Below, in pieces: positions 1 to 11,015 of a DNA stretch of 64,000 nucleotides. Under the pieces are notes generated by a model. That model did no database searches. It saw only the letters and a program-made list of their open reading frames with translations, and was not told where the DNA came from. Source of the DNA: Terebella lapidaria (lineage: Eukaryota > Annelida > Polychaeta > Terebellida > Terebellidae); NCBI GenBank assembly GCA_949152475.1, contig OX424555.1:17254868-17318867 (forward strand), in the 5' to 3' direction. How positions within the stretch are numbered: position 1 is the stretch's first letter; the number at the start of each line of letters is the position of its first letter. Position numbers and translations under genes: made by a program.

Positions 1-358
1 TTGAGCTCAATAATAAATGTTTCTTGTCTTAACTATTTTTCTTGAGGTCAATAATAGACTTAACTAGTAAAAATGATGTTAACTTATTCGGCAATAGCCA
101 TGAAATCTCTACTGCACAGAAGCTTTACCTCGTTGAGCCCAATAATAAATGTTTCTTGTCTTAACTACTTTTATTGTGGTCAATAATAGACTTAACTAGT
201 AAAAATAATGTTAACTTATTCGGTTACACCTGTGAAATCTCTACTGGACAAAACCTTTACCTTGTTGAGCTCAATAATAAATGTTTCTCGTCTTAACTAT
301 TTTTATTGTGGTCAATAATAGACTTATCTAGTAAAACCAATGTTAACTTATTCAGTAA
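1..358. repeat. 132-bp tandem repeat, about 2.7 copies
   Basis: The word TTGAGCTCAATAATAAATG, or a one-base variant, starts at 1, 133 and 265, giving a regular 132-bp period. The third copy fades near 358. The sequence is AT-rich and has no coding sign. It lies on the 3' side of the last visible exon of gene D, so it is probably intronic. Confidence 0.85.
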
Positions 359-675
359 TATTGTTCTTTTTTCACCAAAAACATCAGTTCTATATTCTGA
401 ACAAGAATCCAGTGCAATTTGCTTTCATAGTACAGGTTATTGGAGTGATCACACATGTCAAAGTAGGTATTTTAATTGTCGTAATAAGTTAACCTCTCAA
501 ACTTATTAATATTTATTTGATCATTCTGAAAAACAATAGGTTTCGTGTGATGGTCTTTCTCATTGAGCCTGTGAGATTCCATCATCATTCATCGAAAACT
601 CCCACCCGTAGAGCGTTCACAACCCATGTGTGTTAAACAGGCTAATTTGAGCACAAAATGTTACGCCAATCGGCT

Positions 676-701
676 ATTTTGGTTGCCATGGCAACCAAAA
701 T
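676..701. promoter_or_regulatory. Perfect 26-bp palindrome with an RFX X-box core
   Basis: Positions 676-701 form a perfect inverted repeat with no spacer. The centre, GTTGCCATGGCAAC (682-695), matches the palindromic X-box bound by RFX-family factors. It lies about 200 bp downstream of exon 2 of partial gene D, in its presumed intron. That it binds RFX is inferred from the motif alone. Confidence 0.45.
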
Positions 702-805
702 CGATAGGTGTCGTGATCTCACTATAAGACATGTCCATATAAAATAATATCAAAATCGGTTCAGATTTGCAAGCTGCAGCGCGTTCACAAGTAAGTGTCT
801 GCGGA

Positions 806-834
806 CGCGGCGGCGGCGGCGGCGGCGGCGGCGC
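806..834. repeat. (GGC)n microsatellite
   Basis: About eight uninterrupted CGG/GGC triplets lie in the presumed intron after exon 2 of gene D. Any reading frame through it is an artefact. Confidence 0.9.
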
Positions 835-893
835 GACGATCGTAAATCCATAGTATCCGCCGAACTTTGTTCGGGGGATAGAATAATTATTAC

Positions 894-1089
894 CTTGACG
901 ACCGATGACAGGGGCCTGGTTATGTGCCAGCAGGGTGGCTCCCTCCGTGTAGGTCTCCCCTACAGCCTCGAACTCGCCGCAGTTGAGGTGGTCGTTCATT
1001 CGGACCACCCGGGTCTCCAGTTCCTTCTGCAGATCTGTACCACATATGGAAAAGGCATGTGAGGCAATATTCTCACCAGCAACAGACAT
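894..1089 (-). CDS. Gene D (partial): SnoaL/NTF2-like protein, first two exons
   Basis: Minus-strand gene whose later exons lie beyond the left edge. Exon 1 coding is 1089-1077 (ATG, then a donor GTGAGA) and exon 2 is 1034-894 (acceptor TACAG, donor GTAATA). Exon 2 is 141 nt in phase 1-1, matching the 138-144 nt exon 2 of genes A-C. It encodes the first helices and strand of an NTF2/SnoaL fold (ELETRVVRMNDHL, then ETYTEGATLLAHNQAPVIGR), as in gene A (VYTENCTIMAHDQNPVVGR). The proposed intron is only 42 nt, a multiple of three and free of stops, so it could instead be coding. The family includes SnoaL cyclases and the association domain of CaM kinase II; the substrate here is unknown. Confidence 0.6.
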
Positions 1090-3929
1090 GATTCAGTAAC
1101 AGGCAAAGTTGTTGTTTTCTGGAAAAGGGGTATTTTTCTCTCAAAATTAGTTTCATGATGATTATCATGCTACACATTCTCTGCCCATTGGAAGAGGTAT
1201 CTCTAAGATTTAAAACACTTTGCTTCCACTATTTCACAAAATCTTGATTGTGTGTTAATTAATTCGTCGTCAGCATTCGATCATTCGACTGGGTATTGCA
1301 TCCATCTTATACTGAGTTCCAGTACGCTGCAGAGTCTAGAGAACCGGTATCTCTGCGCTCCACGTGCACTATTCGGGTTTTACTTCTATTTTTGCTGACA
1401 CAATGCTGCAATTTGTTCTACATAATTCCGAACCCAACATTTCTGTTCACAGAGAATAATACACGTAGACGGTCATATTTCCAATGCAATGCATCCATCC
1501 AGCATTGAGAGATGGATCCTGGATTTCGAAAAGTGAGGAGAATCATCCATAGGGAAAGTAATACCAAGTTTAGTTTCATGCAAAGTAGCCTACCCATTTT
1601 CGCAATTCTGCCGTATCCCAGGTTTGTCAGAAGAAAATATCGTATACTCTGGGTGGGTGCTGTCTAAAATAGGAAAACAAGTTGCGGAATCATCACTTTT
1701 TTGTGATTATCAGTATGTTGTACTATATGGTTGGTGGCATGTTGAGGCAGAAGGTAACAAAACGTGATTCAGCAAAAACCCTTTTGATGCCACGAGTGAT
1801 AAATCTGACCGCTAGATATGTGATGTACGTGAAATATGCGAGATGTGACTTTGGTCAAATGCCCATCAGCAGCTAAAATCTGCTGATGCGACTGATTTAG
1901 TTTGTGTCGACTTATACAGCTACATCACAATGACTTGGTGTTTTTTTGTGGATGACCCTCTCAAGCAGTAATGATTCCTGTGCATAACGCGAGCCGCGAA
2001 TGGCCAGTCAGCACAATTTGGAAATTTGCGCGCCGTCAGCGGAAATACGGTCAGTGTAACTAGTAACCTATTATATAGGTCATATCCTCAAGGCGCGCTT
2101 ATCACTGTATGGTACATCGCAAACGCACTCATTGCATATCAAAACACAGGCCAGGCCTACATTGACTTGTCATGAAGGGCTTACCTGACATTATTCCTTG
2201 AACGCGGGTGCTTGTTCCACTGAAATGATGACTGTCAATTGTAGTTTTTTACCGTTGCGCGCACAGCAACCAGTGACCGTGTACTGTTGTGAAGAAAAAA
2301 TCTTGCCTGATCAGCGGTTATCACCGGCCCGGTAACAAACGGGCCAGGCTCCGCTTCCCGAGGTCACAGCGCTACGTCACATCTACCCCGCCACAGCCAC
2401 TAGGGTACCCCGGGCCGCGGCTCCCTTTCCACCGTGTACCTTGCCCCCAACTGCATACGACCACCCTCGCCCCTCCCGGCCCAAGTGTAATAACTTGGTG
2501 CTCGCGGGAGATACCTATTAGTGAGTGATAGCTAAATACACTGTCAGGGTTATGTTATACGTTTTCAAACTTTTCATTATATCTGAGACTAGAACAAGGC
2601 GTATTGCTGTGTGGCACATTTAGTACACGGTTCTATTGTCCTACGCAATCGATTATTTTTCATAATCCACGCGCAGTAGTAGATTATTTGCGTTCAGTAG
2701 ATTATTGGAGTATATTATTCAAATAATGTACTCCAATAATCTACTCCTGTGTAGAAATAACGAACCACAACAAACCGATGTATGAACGCTACATATTTAT
2801 TCAGGTAACAAATTACAGCACGAGATGCATCACAAATTGCAAAAACAAAAAGCAATTTTGGAACATTTCTCATTGTCGATGTACAGATGATCATTGCAGC
2901 CATGAGATGCCGATTAATATCCATGGATTTGGTTGTATTTGGCTTTTCACTTCGTGATATAATCCATTTGCAGATATCCAGTGAAAACATTATCCTCGAT
3001 ATTTTGATATTCCTTGGAGATTCCGTAGGTCCAAAATTGTTTCTGCCAGAAATCTCCAGATCATATTCGCAAACATTTCACACATTTCCTGAAAATATAC
3101 AGAATGTACAAGTCTATGAAACATTAAATGCTTAGCTTGTCATTTTGAATATAACGTAATAATTATAGTGCCTATTTGGCGGCATATTTACAATTTTGAA
3201 CATAACGTATCCATTATCGAATAAATAGCGCAAAGTAAAAATACACCTACTCACCAGTATGATGGATCGTATATATCGAGGCCAGGGATGGATCTTTTCA
3301 ACCAGTCTTGAATCCACGCAAAATTCTGCCATATATAAATCGTATATCTTGAAACGAATTATAGGATGCAGAATATTCATATCCATTTTGTATGGACTTT
3401 AAGGCATCCACATTTTGATGCAGAAAGTAAAAGAATGTTATCTCTGTTGAAACTTCAATGAAATCAGTTCATTGAATAACTCACCTGTTTGCAGACATGT
3501 GCTCGCATCATTTTTTAGGTCCTTCAAATTCAAAATGCCGTTTTGAACGCCGTTTTAAGTAAATGAATGCCGTTTTAAATACTCAAGTAGCATTCCCTGG
3601 TACTTTATGGGCCCCCGCTTTGAAATCCAATTGTACTATCCAAATGTTTCTTTCCGACATCACGGAGCTTTTCCAGTGGGCTTTCGGTGGCAAAAGAGAG
3701 CGCGTCTGTTGTCGTGTTTCCTTTTATACTGCTTCATTCGAGTAATACTCACAACCATATGAAAAGAGGCGAAAACGACTAAACGCACATTGCGAATCAA
3801 CTAAAACACTATTCAATCGGAACCGTGTAAACTGTAGTCATAACAACAGGAAGCTCCACTTGTTGGTCCACATGTTGGTTCCACTTGACCGCATGAATGA
3901 GAACAAAATCACTGAAAATCTTGGGACTA
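1090..3929. other. No gene recognised
   Basis: This stretch holds only short ORFs without recognisable domains. A GC-rich patch at about 2330-2500 and an AT-rich palindromic patch near 2700-2745 stand out. I saw no splice-consistent exon, RNA gene or clear mobile element. Confidence 0.5.
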
Positions 3930-4107
3930 ATAGGGTCTGTAAGTCTCGTGCCGTCACGGTGTGATTCTGGGGACCAACAAACATACACCTTTTGTGTTAC
4001 CTGAGTAGTTTGAGTTCTAACTGGAGTTCTACTCATACTAAAGAAAAGGTGTATGTTTGTTGGTCCCCAGAATCACACCGTGACGGCACGAGACTTACAG
4101 ACCCTAT
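3930..4107. repeat. Perfect 64-bp inverted repeat with 50-bp loop
   Basis: The left arm (3930-3993) and right arm (4044-4107) are exact reverse complements, separated by 50 bp. Both arms contain GACCAACAAACATACACC. Two short ORFs on opposite strands share the peptide VYVCWSPESHRDGTRL only because of this symmetry. A perfect arm of this length implies a recent inverted duplication, gene conversion, or a young foldback element. Confidence 0.9.
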
Positions 4108-4237
4108 ATTGCGCACCATCGGAGGCATGATGTCAAATAGCTTGGTCAAGGAGTTCAATCATCCGAGACGGCCGTATATTTGTTTGCATGTAGGTGTGTG
4201 TGTGGGGGGGGGGGTGTCCCTGGGGACCGTGTACTAA

Positions 4238-4341
4238 GTGGGATAATCGGTTCAGTGTCGCGCCCCTTCGAAATAATGTACTCGGCCTTCGGCCTCGTAC
4301 ATTATTTCGAAGAGGCGCTCCACTTCACCGATTATCCCCAC
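4238..4341. repeat. Hairpin palindrome of about 100 bp
   Basis: GTGGGATAATCGG at 4238-4250 pairs with CCGATTATCCCCAC at 4328-4341. CTTCGAAATAATGTAC (from about 4267) pairs with GTACATTATTTCGAAG, leaving a short GC-rich loop. The outer arm abuts the left end of the hAT-like element at 4339. Confidence 0.75.
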
Positions 4342-6258
4342 TGGCGGATTTAGGGGGGGGGGGGGGTGCACCCGGCGCGCACCCCCCCCCCCCCCCCCCC
4401 CCTATTGGGCCGTGAAAAAAGAGAAAAAAAAGAAAAAAGAGAGAGCAAGAAGCTATAGGAAATCTGGGTATGCACCTACATGTAAGGAAATATAAGTGTA
4501 ATTTTCCTCGTTTGATATTTTTGACCGAGGGGGGAGGGGGGCAGGATATAATTTCAAAAAAAAAATCTGTGACCCAGAAATATGTTAAGGTGCATTACAG
4601 CATTACATAGGCCTAACATTCGTTGGTCAATAATTATGCAATTGATTGTCATTAAATTTGGAATTAATTTTTAAAATGTGCCAAATTTAGCATTCTTGTT
4701 TGTCATACAAACTTGAGAGTACATCTCGGGATAGTCCGGAATATATAAGAAATATGCACAGTTCGACAACTGATACTCAGAAAGTCTTGCATGAAAACAG
4801 TGAATAGAGAATGATAAGCCTGTCTACATTGCCGGTTACCACAGTATCTAGGCAAATACCAATGACGTCATCAGACTGTGTATAGAACTCGCCCTCATGG
4901 CGGGCCGCTTTGAGGAAAAAAATGATTCGCCCGAATTTGAATCTTGATTTGGAAACTCAATTTGGGCACGTAATACACATTTTCAGACCCAAATTTGTAC
5001 GATTTCTTATACTATAGACAAAATAAAGCTATCGCAGAATGAATAAATTTTGTCAATTCTAAAAGTGATAATAGCTTTAAAGCTCTGTTTTGTCTATAGA
5101 ATGAGAAATCGTAAAAATTTGGGTCTGAAAATGTGTATTACGTGCCTAAATTGAGTTGCCAAATCAAGATTCAAACTCGGGCCAGTCAATTTCGCATCAA
5201 TTTTTTCCTCAAAGCGGCCCGAATTGAGGGCGAGTTCTACACACAATCTCAAGACGTCATTGATATTTGTCTAGATACTGTGGCAACCGGTAATGTAGGC
5301 AGGCCGATCATTCTCTATCCACTGTCCACTGTTTTCATGCACGATTAACGGCAATTTTCTGAGTATCTGTTGTCGAACTGTGCATATTTCCTATATATTC
5401 CCTACTATCTCGAGATGTACTTTCAAGTTTACGTGACAAACAAGAATGCTAAATTTGGCTGATTTTAAAATTGATTTTAAATTGACTTAATCAGCAATTA
5501 AGTTCTATGACATATAATATGTAAAGTGGCAATGAATAGTTTTGGGATAAATACATTTAAATACCAGCAATATCTCAGAATCAAGAGAGATCTCAGAATC
5601 AACCACAGAACATGATAAAAGCTCCGGCTTCTGGGGCCCTTGAGCGGGCCCCAGACCCCACGCCGTGCAGGCTACCACCTATCCACCTTACTTCGCTCGG
5701 TCGCTGGACTCCTCTAACCAGCTTGCCAACCCCGCCGCCCTCCCTAGTCAGACACACTTGACTTCATACTGAAACTGTCATTGAATATACACAGGGGATA
5801 TTTTATTTTATTTATTTGTTTGTTTCTGACAGAGTTCTGTATAACTCTGGATATAACTCTGGATGTCGGCATAACTTTGAAGATAATTATATCTCATCTT
5901 TAATATTAAACGATTGATCATCACCATGTCTGGTGCATAATAACCTTAGAACAGCCTTAGAATGGTAGGACTATTAGACCTTCCTTTCTTTGAAAATCTA
6001 TCCTTCATTTACAACAGAACTAAGCAGACTTCTAAAGTAAAATTCTACTTATTGATTTCATAAGGTACAGTTGTAAAATACACCTTGCAAACCATCTCAG
6101 AGACACTAAATTCCAAAAATTTCTCGGGGGGCTTACGGCGCCCCCCGAACCCCCAGACCGCATAAGGCTTCGCTCGCTACGCTCGCTCACATAATTTCAA
6201 GCTTACGTACAGTTAAGATGAGCACCCCCCCTATTCAAAAATCCTGGATCCGCCCCTG
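4339..6258. mobile_element. Non-autonomous hAT-like element, 1.9 kb
   Basis: The left end reads CACTGGCGGATTTAGG and the right end, inverted, CAGGGGCGGATCCAGG. Both ends are flanked by ATCCC (4334-4338 and 6259-6263), a 5-bp target duplication. Long poly-G and poly-C runs follow the left end. No transposase ORF is present. The same terminal sequence and a 5-bp duplication recur in the insertion at 25019-26299, so this is a family. A CA-GGCGGATCCAGG terminus resembles hAT elements; the superfamily is inferred from the ends only. A large foldback (4640-5505) lies inside. Confidence 0.65.
4640..5505. repeat. Large foldback: arms of about 400 bp, loop about 30 bp
   Basis: The left arm (about 4640-5030) is an imperfect reverse complement of the right arm (about 5065-5505). 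For example TACGTAATACACATTTTCAGACCC-type sequence near 4970-4990 pairs with its inverse near 5120-5145, and the AGCATTCTTGTTTG word near 4690 with its inverse near 5440. No ORF in it has coding character. Confidence 0.75.
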
Positions 6259-7049
6259 ATCCCTTACGTAGGCCTACATGTATTTGTTTCGACTGATTTT
6301 TCAAATTGGTGTATTTCGACTCCCTGAAGCGGCGCATCGCACCAATAACATGTACGGTTTTGATCAAATAAACAGCATGCAAAATACATGTAAGAAACTA
6401 ATGAGTTTAAGCTGAAAACCAACACGGATAACATGTACATCAAGCTGTGACTATCTTTTGATCCAGATAATCAATGTTACCTTCATCTGCCGGATGCCAC
6501 CTTAGTGACCAATAGCTCATCATTATTATGTGGTATTTGAATACATTATGATTATCAATGGGTGTATATTTTGATGCCCCATTACGGTATACATCATCAT
6601 TAAATACAACATCATGATTTAAATATAACATATCGCTAATATCGACCTGATCATCCTATAATGTGTGACACCAAACAACAGTTCCCAGTCTGGTCGAGGA
6701 TCCTATCAATATTGTAATGTCAATACAATTATAATCCGCAATCAAAATATCGGAAGAAATAAATGGGAGCTCTCAGCATTTAGCTGATGAACTGAAACAT
6801 CAAAATCCAAATCTAGAGAGCTAGATCTATTTTTCCCCAAAAAAAAAGTCGCTAGAAAAACTGATACTACCGGTGATTTAGAATGTTTTTTTCTCGTCAA
6901 TTACTTTCACGATTAATACTTGGTAATAATTTCATATATCAACCGAGAAATTATTATCTGTGCCGCAGGAATAATTAATTCTGGGGCATATGTACTTCCG
7001 TGTTTTTTTCTTTGTAAATTCTTGGCACCAAGCACCCAGTCTCACTTTT
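6259..7049. other. No gene recognised
   Basis: AT-rich DNA between two repeat elements. There are no recognisable exons, RNA genes or terminal repeats. Confidence 0.5.
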
Positions 7050-8049
7050 TAGGTTACCGGACCTATGGTCCGATAACCTATTGCCGTGGCGTGGCGTCCG
7101 TCGTCCGTCCGTCCGTCGTCGTCCGCGTCGTCGTCGTCGTCGTCCGTCCACATTTTTATCTTTAAAGTTTACGGTCCAATCTTTCTGAAGATTTGGGAAA
7201 ACATACCTTGAGGAGGTAATTTGATGAGGTATTTTTTATTTTTTTTAGTTTTTTAATGTTCGAAATGGCGGCCGTTTTCGTTGAAAAACGGTCAATTTTG
7301 AACTCTGGCGGCCATTTTCTCGAAAACTGTCGGATCATATTCGAGTTTTTTGTTTCAAAAGATTCTCGTTATGTACCTCTGTGATGTGTATAAGCTTGGT
7401 TGCCCTTGAATCGCCGGTCTACGTATGGGGGCCATTTTGAATTTTCGACGGGTCGACGAAAAAAAAAAATTTCGGCCCAAATCACATCACTATCCATTTT
7501 CGGCCATTCCTAGACCAAAAAAAAATGCACCCTCTGAAAAAAATTTTGGACAATGCCCAGATTTGCCTCTACAGATGAAATGCTTGTGGATACAGCTTAA
7601 GTTTGCATTATGAGCATATAGGGAGTCATATATGGAGCAACTGATAATGACCTTGACCTTGACCTCAGATGATCTTGAGTGCTAAATGTCCGATGTGGAA
7701 TGTGTAAATTAGCCACCGAAGCTTAAACACTGGCACATACAGGTTAGGATTGTGTATAAGCTCACAAGAAGCCATGTATTTATAGCACATCTCTTGGAGA
7801 CCTTGAATTTGACCTTTAATATGACTTTGAAATCCAAATCTCACAACTTTGCCTGACCTGACATGTGTAAATTGGCCTCTACAGACAAAACACTTGTTCA
7901 TAGAGCTTATATGTTTGTATTATGAACATATATGAAGTCATATGCAACATACCTAAAGGTGATATTGCAATTCACAAAGATGACTTTGATTGGTAAATCT
8001 CAAAGTCGTATGTCACTAGCAATGCTTAAAGCCAAAATTGTCCGGTAAC
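7050..8049. repeat. About 1-kb interspersed repeat bounded by inverted GGTTACCGGAC
   Basis: The left end carries GGTTACCGGAC inside a short palindrome (about 7052-7080), and the right end GTCCGGTAACC at 8039-8049. A CGTCC/GTCGTC-rich simple repeat follows the left end (about 7090-7150), and CCTTGACCTTGACCTC-type words occur near 7650. A second sequence with GACCTTTGCC and TGTCCGGTAATC words lies at 30750-30950, consistent with an interspersed family. No clear target duplication was found. Confidence 0.5.
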
Positions 8050-8068
8050 CAATCTTTAGCGATCTTAG

Positions 8069-8200
8069 TAGCGATCTTACGTTAATACGGTTACGGATGC
8101 GTGAGTTCACAACTGAATATAGAATCCACCAATGGGCTAGCGAGAAGAGGACGGTCACGGTCTGATGGCGTTCGTCGTAACCGTCATGTCTCTATTTTCA
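8069..8200 (-). mobile_element. Short MITE copy (same family as 23728-24017)
   Basis: Reading inward, GCGATCTTACGTTAATACGG ends in TCTCTATTTTCAATG; the two copies at 23728-24017 are the inverse of this with several substitutions. It is about 135 bp and non-coding. Confidence 0.6.
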
Positions 8201-8264
8201 ATGACTGCTGAGGACTGAATATGTAAATGCCGCAAGACTTTGCTATCACGCGTGGCAAACTGTT

Positions 8265-9580
8265 TAATTTCTGACTGAACTTACATCTTTATGAAAACAA
8301 CGCAAGAGTAGTGAGTAGACGGATACGGACACGCTTATAGGATATATTTCCCACACATCATACAAAAGTTGAACTAAAGTTGAATGTTTGTGAAGGAAAA
8401 CATGCTTTTCTGTCAAATAACGGAAACATATATTATTTCTAAAATTATAAACACAATGTTATACGAAGCATTGCTGATTTATTGTGATTTATTGTGATAA
8501 CAGACTCAAGTCAGAGGTGAGGGATGTTGGCACGTTATTACAGTACTAACTAATTATGGCCACGTGGGTTCCCTCAAACTTTGAATGTATGTGTCAATGA
8601 CGAAAACATATTCGTAATTTTACTCGTGGAAACGGACGCATGTAAAGTATAACATTTCTGAGGGTGATTTTGGAATGGCGCAAATTTTGGACTTGCAGAA
8701 GTACCACTTTTTCCATGATCATGGTCGAAAATGACATGTTTTTATCAATATACAAATATGCGGTTTATAAATGTAGCATAATTTCCGTTAGGAACCAGCC
8801 CCAAAACGTATCCCCAGTGCATACACTCATCACGCGTCCCCTTCCATGCTTTAGATTGCCAACATTTTCAATGGATGTTTCAAAATTTATAGAAAACTGC
8901 CATTTGACTTTATGGTGTAGTATGCCAATGTGGGACTGAACTTACATATGAAAACAACACATGAGTACATGCTTATAAGATATATTTCCCACAGATCATT
9001 CAAAAGTTACACTAAAGTTGAATGTTTGTGAAGGAAAACATACTTTTCTGTCAAATCATTGAAACAAAGTGTTATACGAAGCATTGCTGATTCATTGTGA
9101 TGTGATCGATATCAGACTCAAGTCAGGGAGGTGAGGGATGTTAGCACGTTATTACAGTACTAACTGATTGTGGCCACATGGGTTCCCTCAGACTTTGAAT
9201 GTACGTGTCAATGACGAAAAGATATTCGTAATTTTACTCGTGGAAATGGACGCATGTAAAGTATAACATTTCTGATGATCTTGGAGTGGCGAGAGTATTG
9301 GACTTGCAGAAGTGTCGTTTTTCTATGATCATGGTCGAAATTGACATGTTTTTATCAATATACATATATTAGGTTTATAACTGTAGCATACTTTCCGTTA
9401 GGACCCAGCCCCAAAACCTATCCCTGTGCATACACTCATGTACATGTACGCGTCCCCTTCCACGCTTTAGATTGCCAACATTTTCAATGGATGTTTCAAA
9501 ATTTATAGAACATTGCCGTTTGACTCTCTGGTGCATTATGCCAATGTGCACGATGATATTTTTATCCGTTACTGAATCGC
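8265..9580. repeat. Diverged tandem duplication, two units of about 650 bp
   Basis: Unit 1 (about 8265-8935) and unit 2 (about 8936-9580) both start with a GACTGAACTTACAT word. Both then share TTGAATGTTTGTGAAGGAAA, CCCTCAAACTTTGAATGT/CCCTCAGACTTTGAATGT and TTTTCAATGGATGTTTC in the same order. They differ by scattered substitutions and small indels. No coding sign is seen. Confidence 0.8.
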
Positions 9581-9734
9581 GGCCAAAAAGGAGTTTATTC
9601 AGTGAATTTTGCTCTTTGTTCTACGGCATGCATGCCCAGAACGAACATTAGTGTTCTCCAACAGTGCAGTTGTTTATATCGGGTGATCATTCCCGGCGCT
9701 TTGCACGAGTTGCGCTCATCGAAATTGCCTCATG

Positions 9735-9738
9735 CATA
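9735..9738. other. Target-site duplication CATA, left copy
   Basis: CATA immediately precedes the LTR terminus TGTGAAG. The matching CATA is at 23704-23707, after the terminus ACTACA. Ty3/gypsy insertions usually give 4-6 bp duplications. Confidence 0.8.
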
Positions 9739-10486
9739 TGTGAAGAATATCGTTCGATGGCCGATATTAGGCCGAATGTCTGTGATGGTTGTGTAATTCA
9801 CAAGGCCGGCAGCTACAGTTCAATAATTTATTTGGGCGACAATGTCCAATGATTCAGACAGTCACATCAAGGCCGCAAACACACCTACGTCCGGTGATTC
9901 CCTGTCGATAAGATATCCTAGATACTTTAGTCCTTCTCTATTACAGTTCACATATATGTAATCCACAATTCACCGATATAGTCCAATACGAGCACGGCCA
10001 AACTTCTCACAATATTTCAACACGTCTGTGCTCGCTGCGGCCATTTACTCAACTCCTAGAAAAAACTGCGGGGCCGGCAACATGTGGTGTAGACTTTCCC
10101 GCCAAATGCATGCGGTGTTGTGATTGGATAGATGTGTGGTGGTATGAGCTGATGTCACCGGGAAAGTGGGTTTCCCCGGCGCGTGTCAAGACTTGTTATA
10201 CTTGTATCTGTGCACGTGATGTGAGCGGTGGGTGTGTCATGTTCTATGTTTAGAAGTAGGTGCTTGTGAGGGTCAAGGCCGAAACTAACTGGGTCGCATG
10301 TACTGTATACTGGGCCGAAAGTGCGCGTGAACTGACCTGTGTTTGTCGATATGGTTCTGGGGTTATTTATGCTTGTGATCGTATAGTCTGTACCTGTCCT
10401 GTATGTAAGTCATGTAGAATGAATGTTTGTTGTGGGAATATGTATGCGCGGGAGGGACGGGGGTTACAGTCGCTAAAATTACTACA
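9739..10486 (-). repeat. 3' LTR of the gypsy-type element
   Basis: 748 bp, with TG...CA ends, differing from the other LTR at about five positions. On the sense (minus) strand an AATAAA polyadenylation signal lies at 9832-9827, about 90 nt before the LTR end. An AT-rich GCATAAATAA near 10371-10362 is a possible TATA element. Short plus-strand ORFs inside the LTR are shadows. Confidence 0.9.
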
Positions 10487-10503
10487 TTACACCCCTTCAT
10501 TAA
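10487..10503 (-). other. Polypurine tract next to the 3' LTR
   Basis: On the sense strand TGAAGGGGTGT (10499-10489) lies two bases upstream of the 3' LTR, where plus-strand DNA synthesis is primed. It is short and not purely purine. The same 11-mer occurs three more times at 20124-20242. Confidence 0.5.
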
Positions 10504-11015
10504 TTCTACGCCCTCGGAATTACCCTCCCCGACCCTACCGTCGCGAAAACTAAACAATAAAAAGCTAAGAAGTCCTAAAAGGTCAAACCCCAACATTCAC
10601 ACACACACACCGCGCGAAAATGTGAAAACACTTCATACAATAAAAATTCCTAACCGTCAAAATAAACGTCAGCATTCAGTCCGTCAATAGTCACTACGAT
10701 GATACATTTACACATACATGCACTACAACGAATGATGAGATATGAATGGAATGTATGAACAAAACTCCTCGACGTTTCATAGTGAAACGGAAACTAATTT
10801 AAAGTCTATAAAACTGAAAAAGAATTGTCTGAATTAATCTTAACTAAATTACATGAATAAAATGCCGTGACTAGGATGGCTATTTACAATATATACAATT
10901 CATGGCCGACACAATGAAAGGCCGATACATCACTAGACCAGCGTGACCAGGATTTTTAGAGGCCGACACAGTCGAGGCCGGCAACTGTCCGTTTATCACC
11001 ATTGAGCCGAAACGT
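10504..11015 (-). other. 3' non-coding region of the gypsy-type element
   Basis: About 0.5 kb between the stop of the last ORF and the polypurine tract. It includes an A-rich stretch and an (AC)n run near 10601-10612. No ORF with coding character was found. Confidence 0.6.

Noticed and set aside
2289-2528. GC-rich ORF as a possible exon
   Set aside because: No recognised domain or supported splice sites, and composition alone is not enough.
3809-4237. Two proteins sharing VYVCWSPESHRDGTRL on opposite strands
   Set aside because: The similarity is forced by the perfect 64-bp inverted repeat; neither frame looks coding.
10260-10690. Short plus-strand ORFs at the left LTR
   Set aside because: Two are inside or start inside the LTR, one is repeated in the right LTR, and none has coding features.
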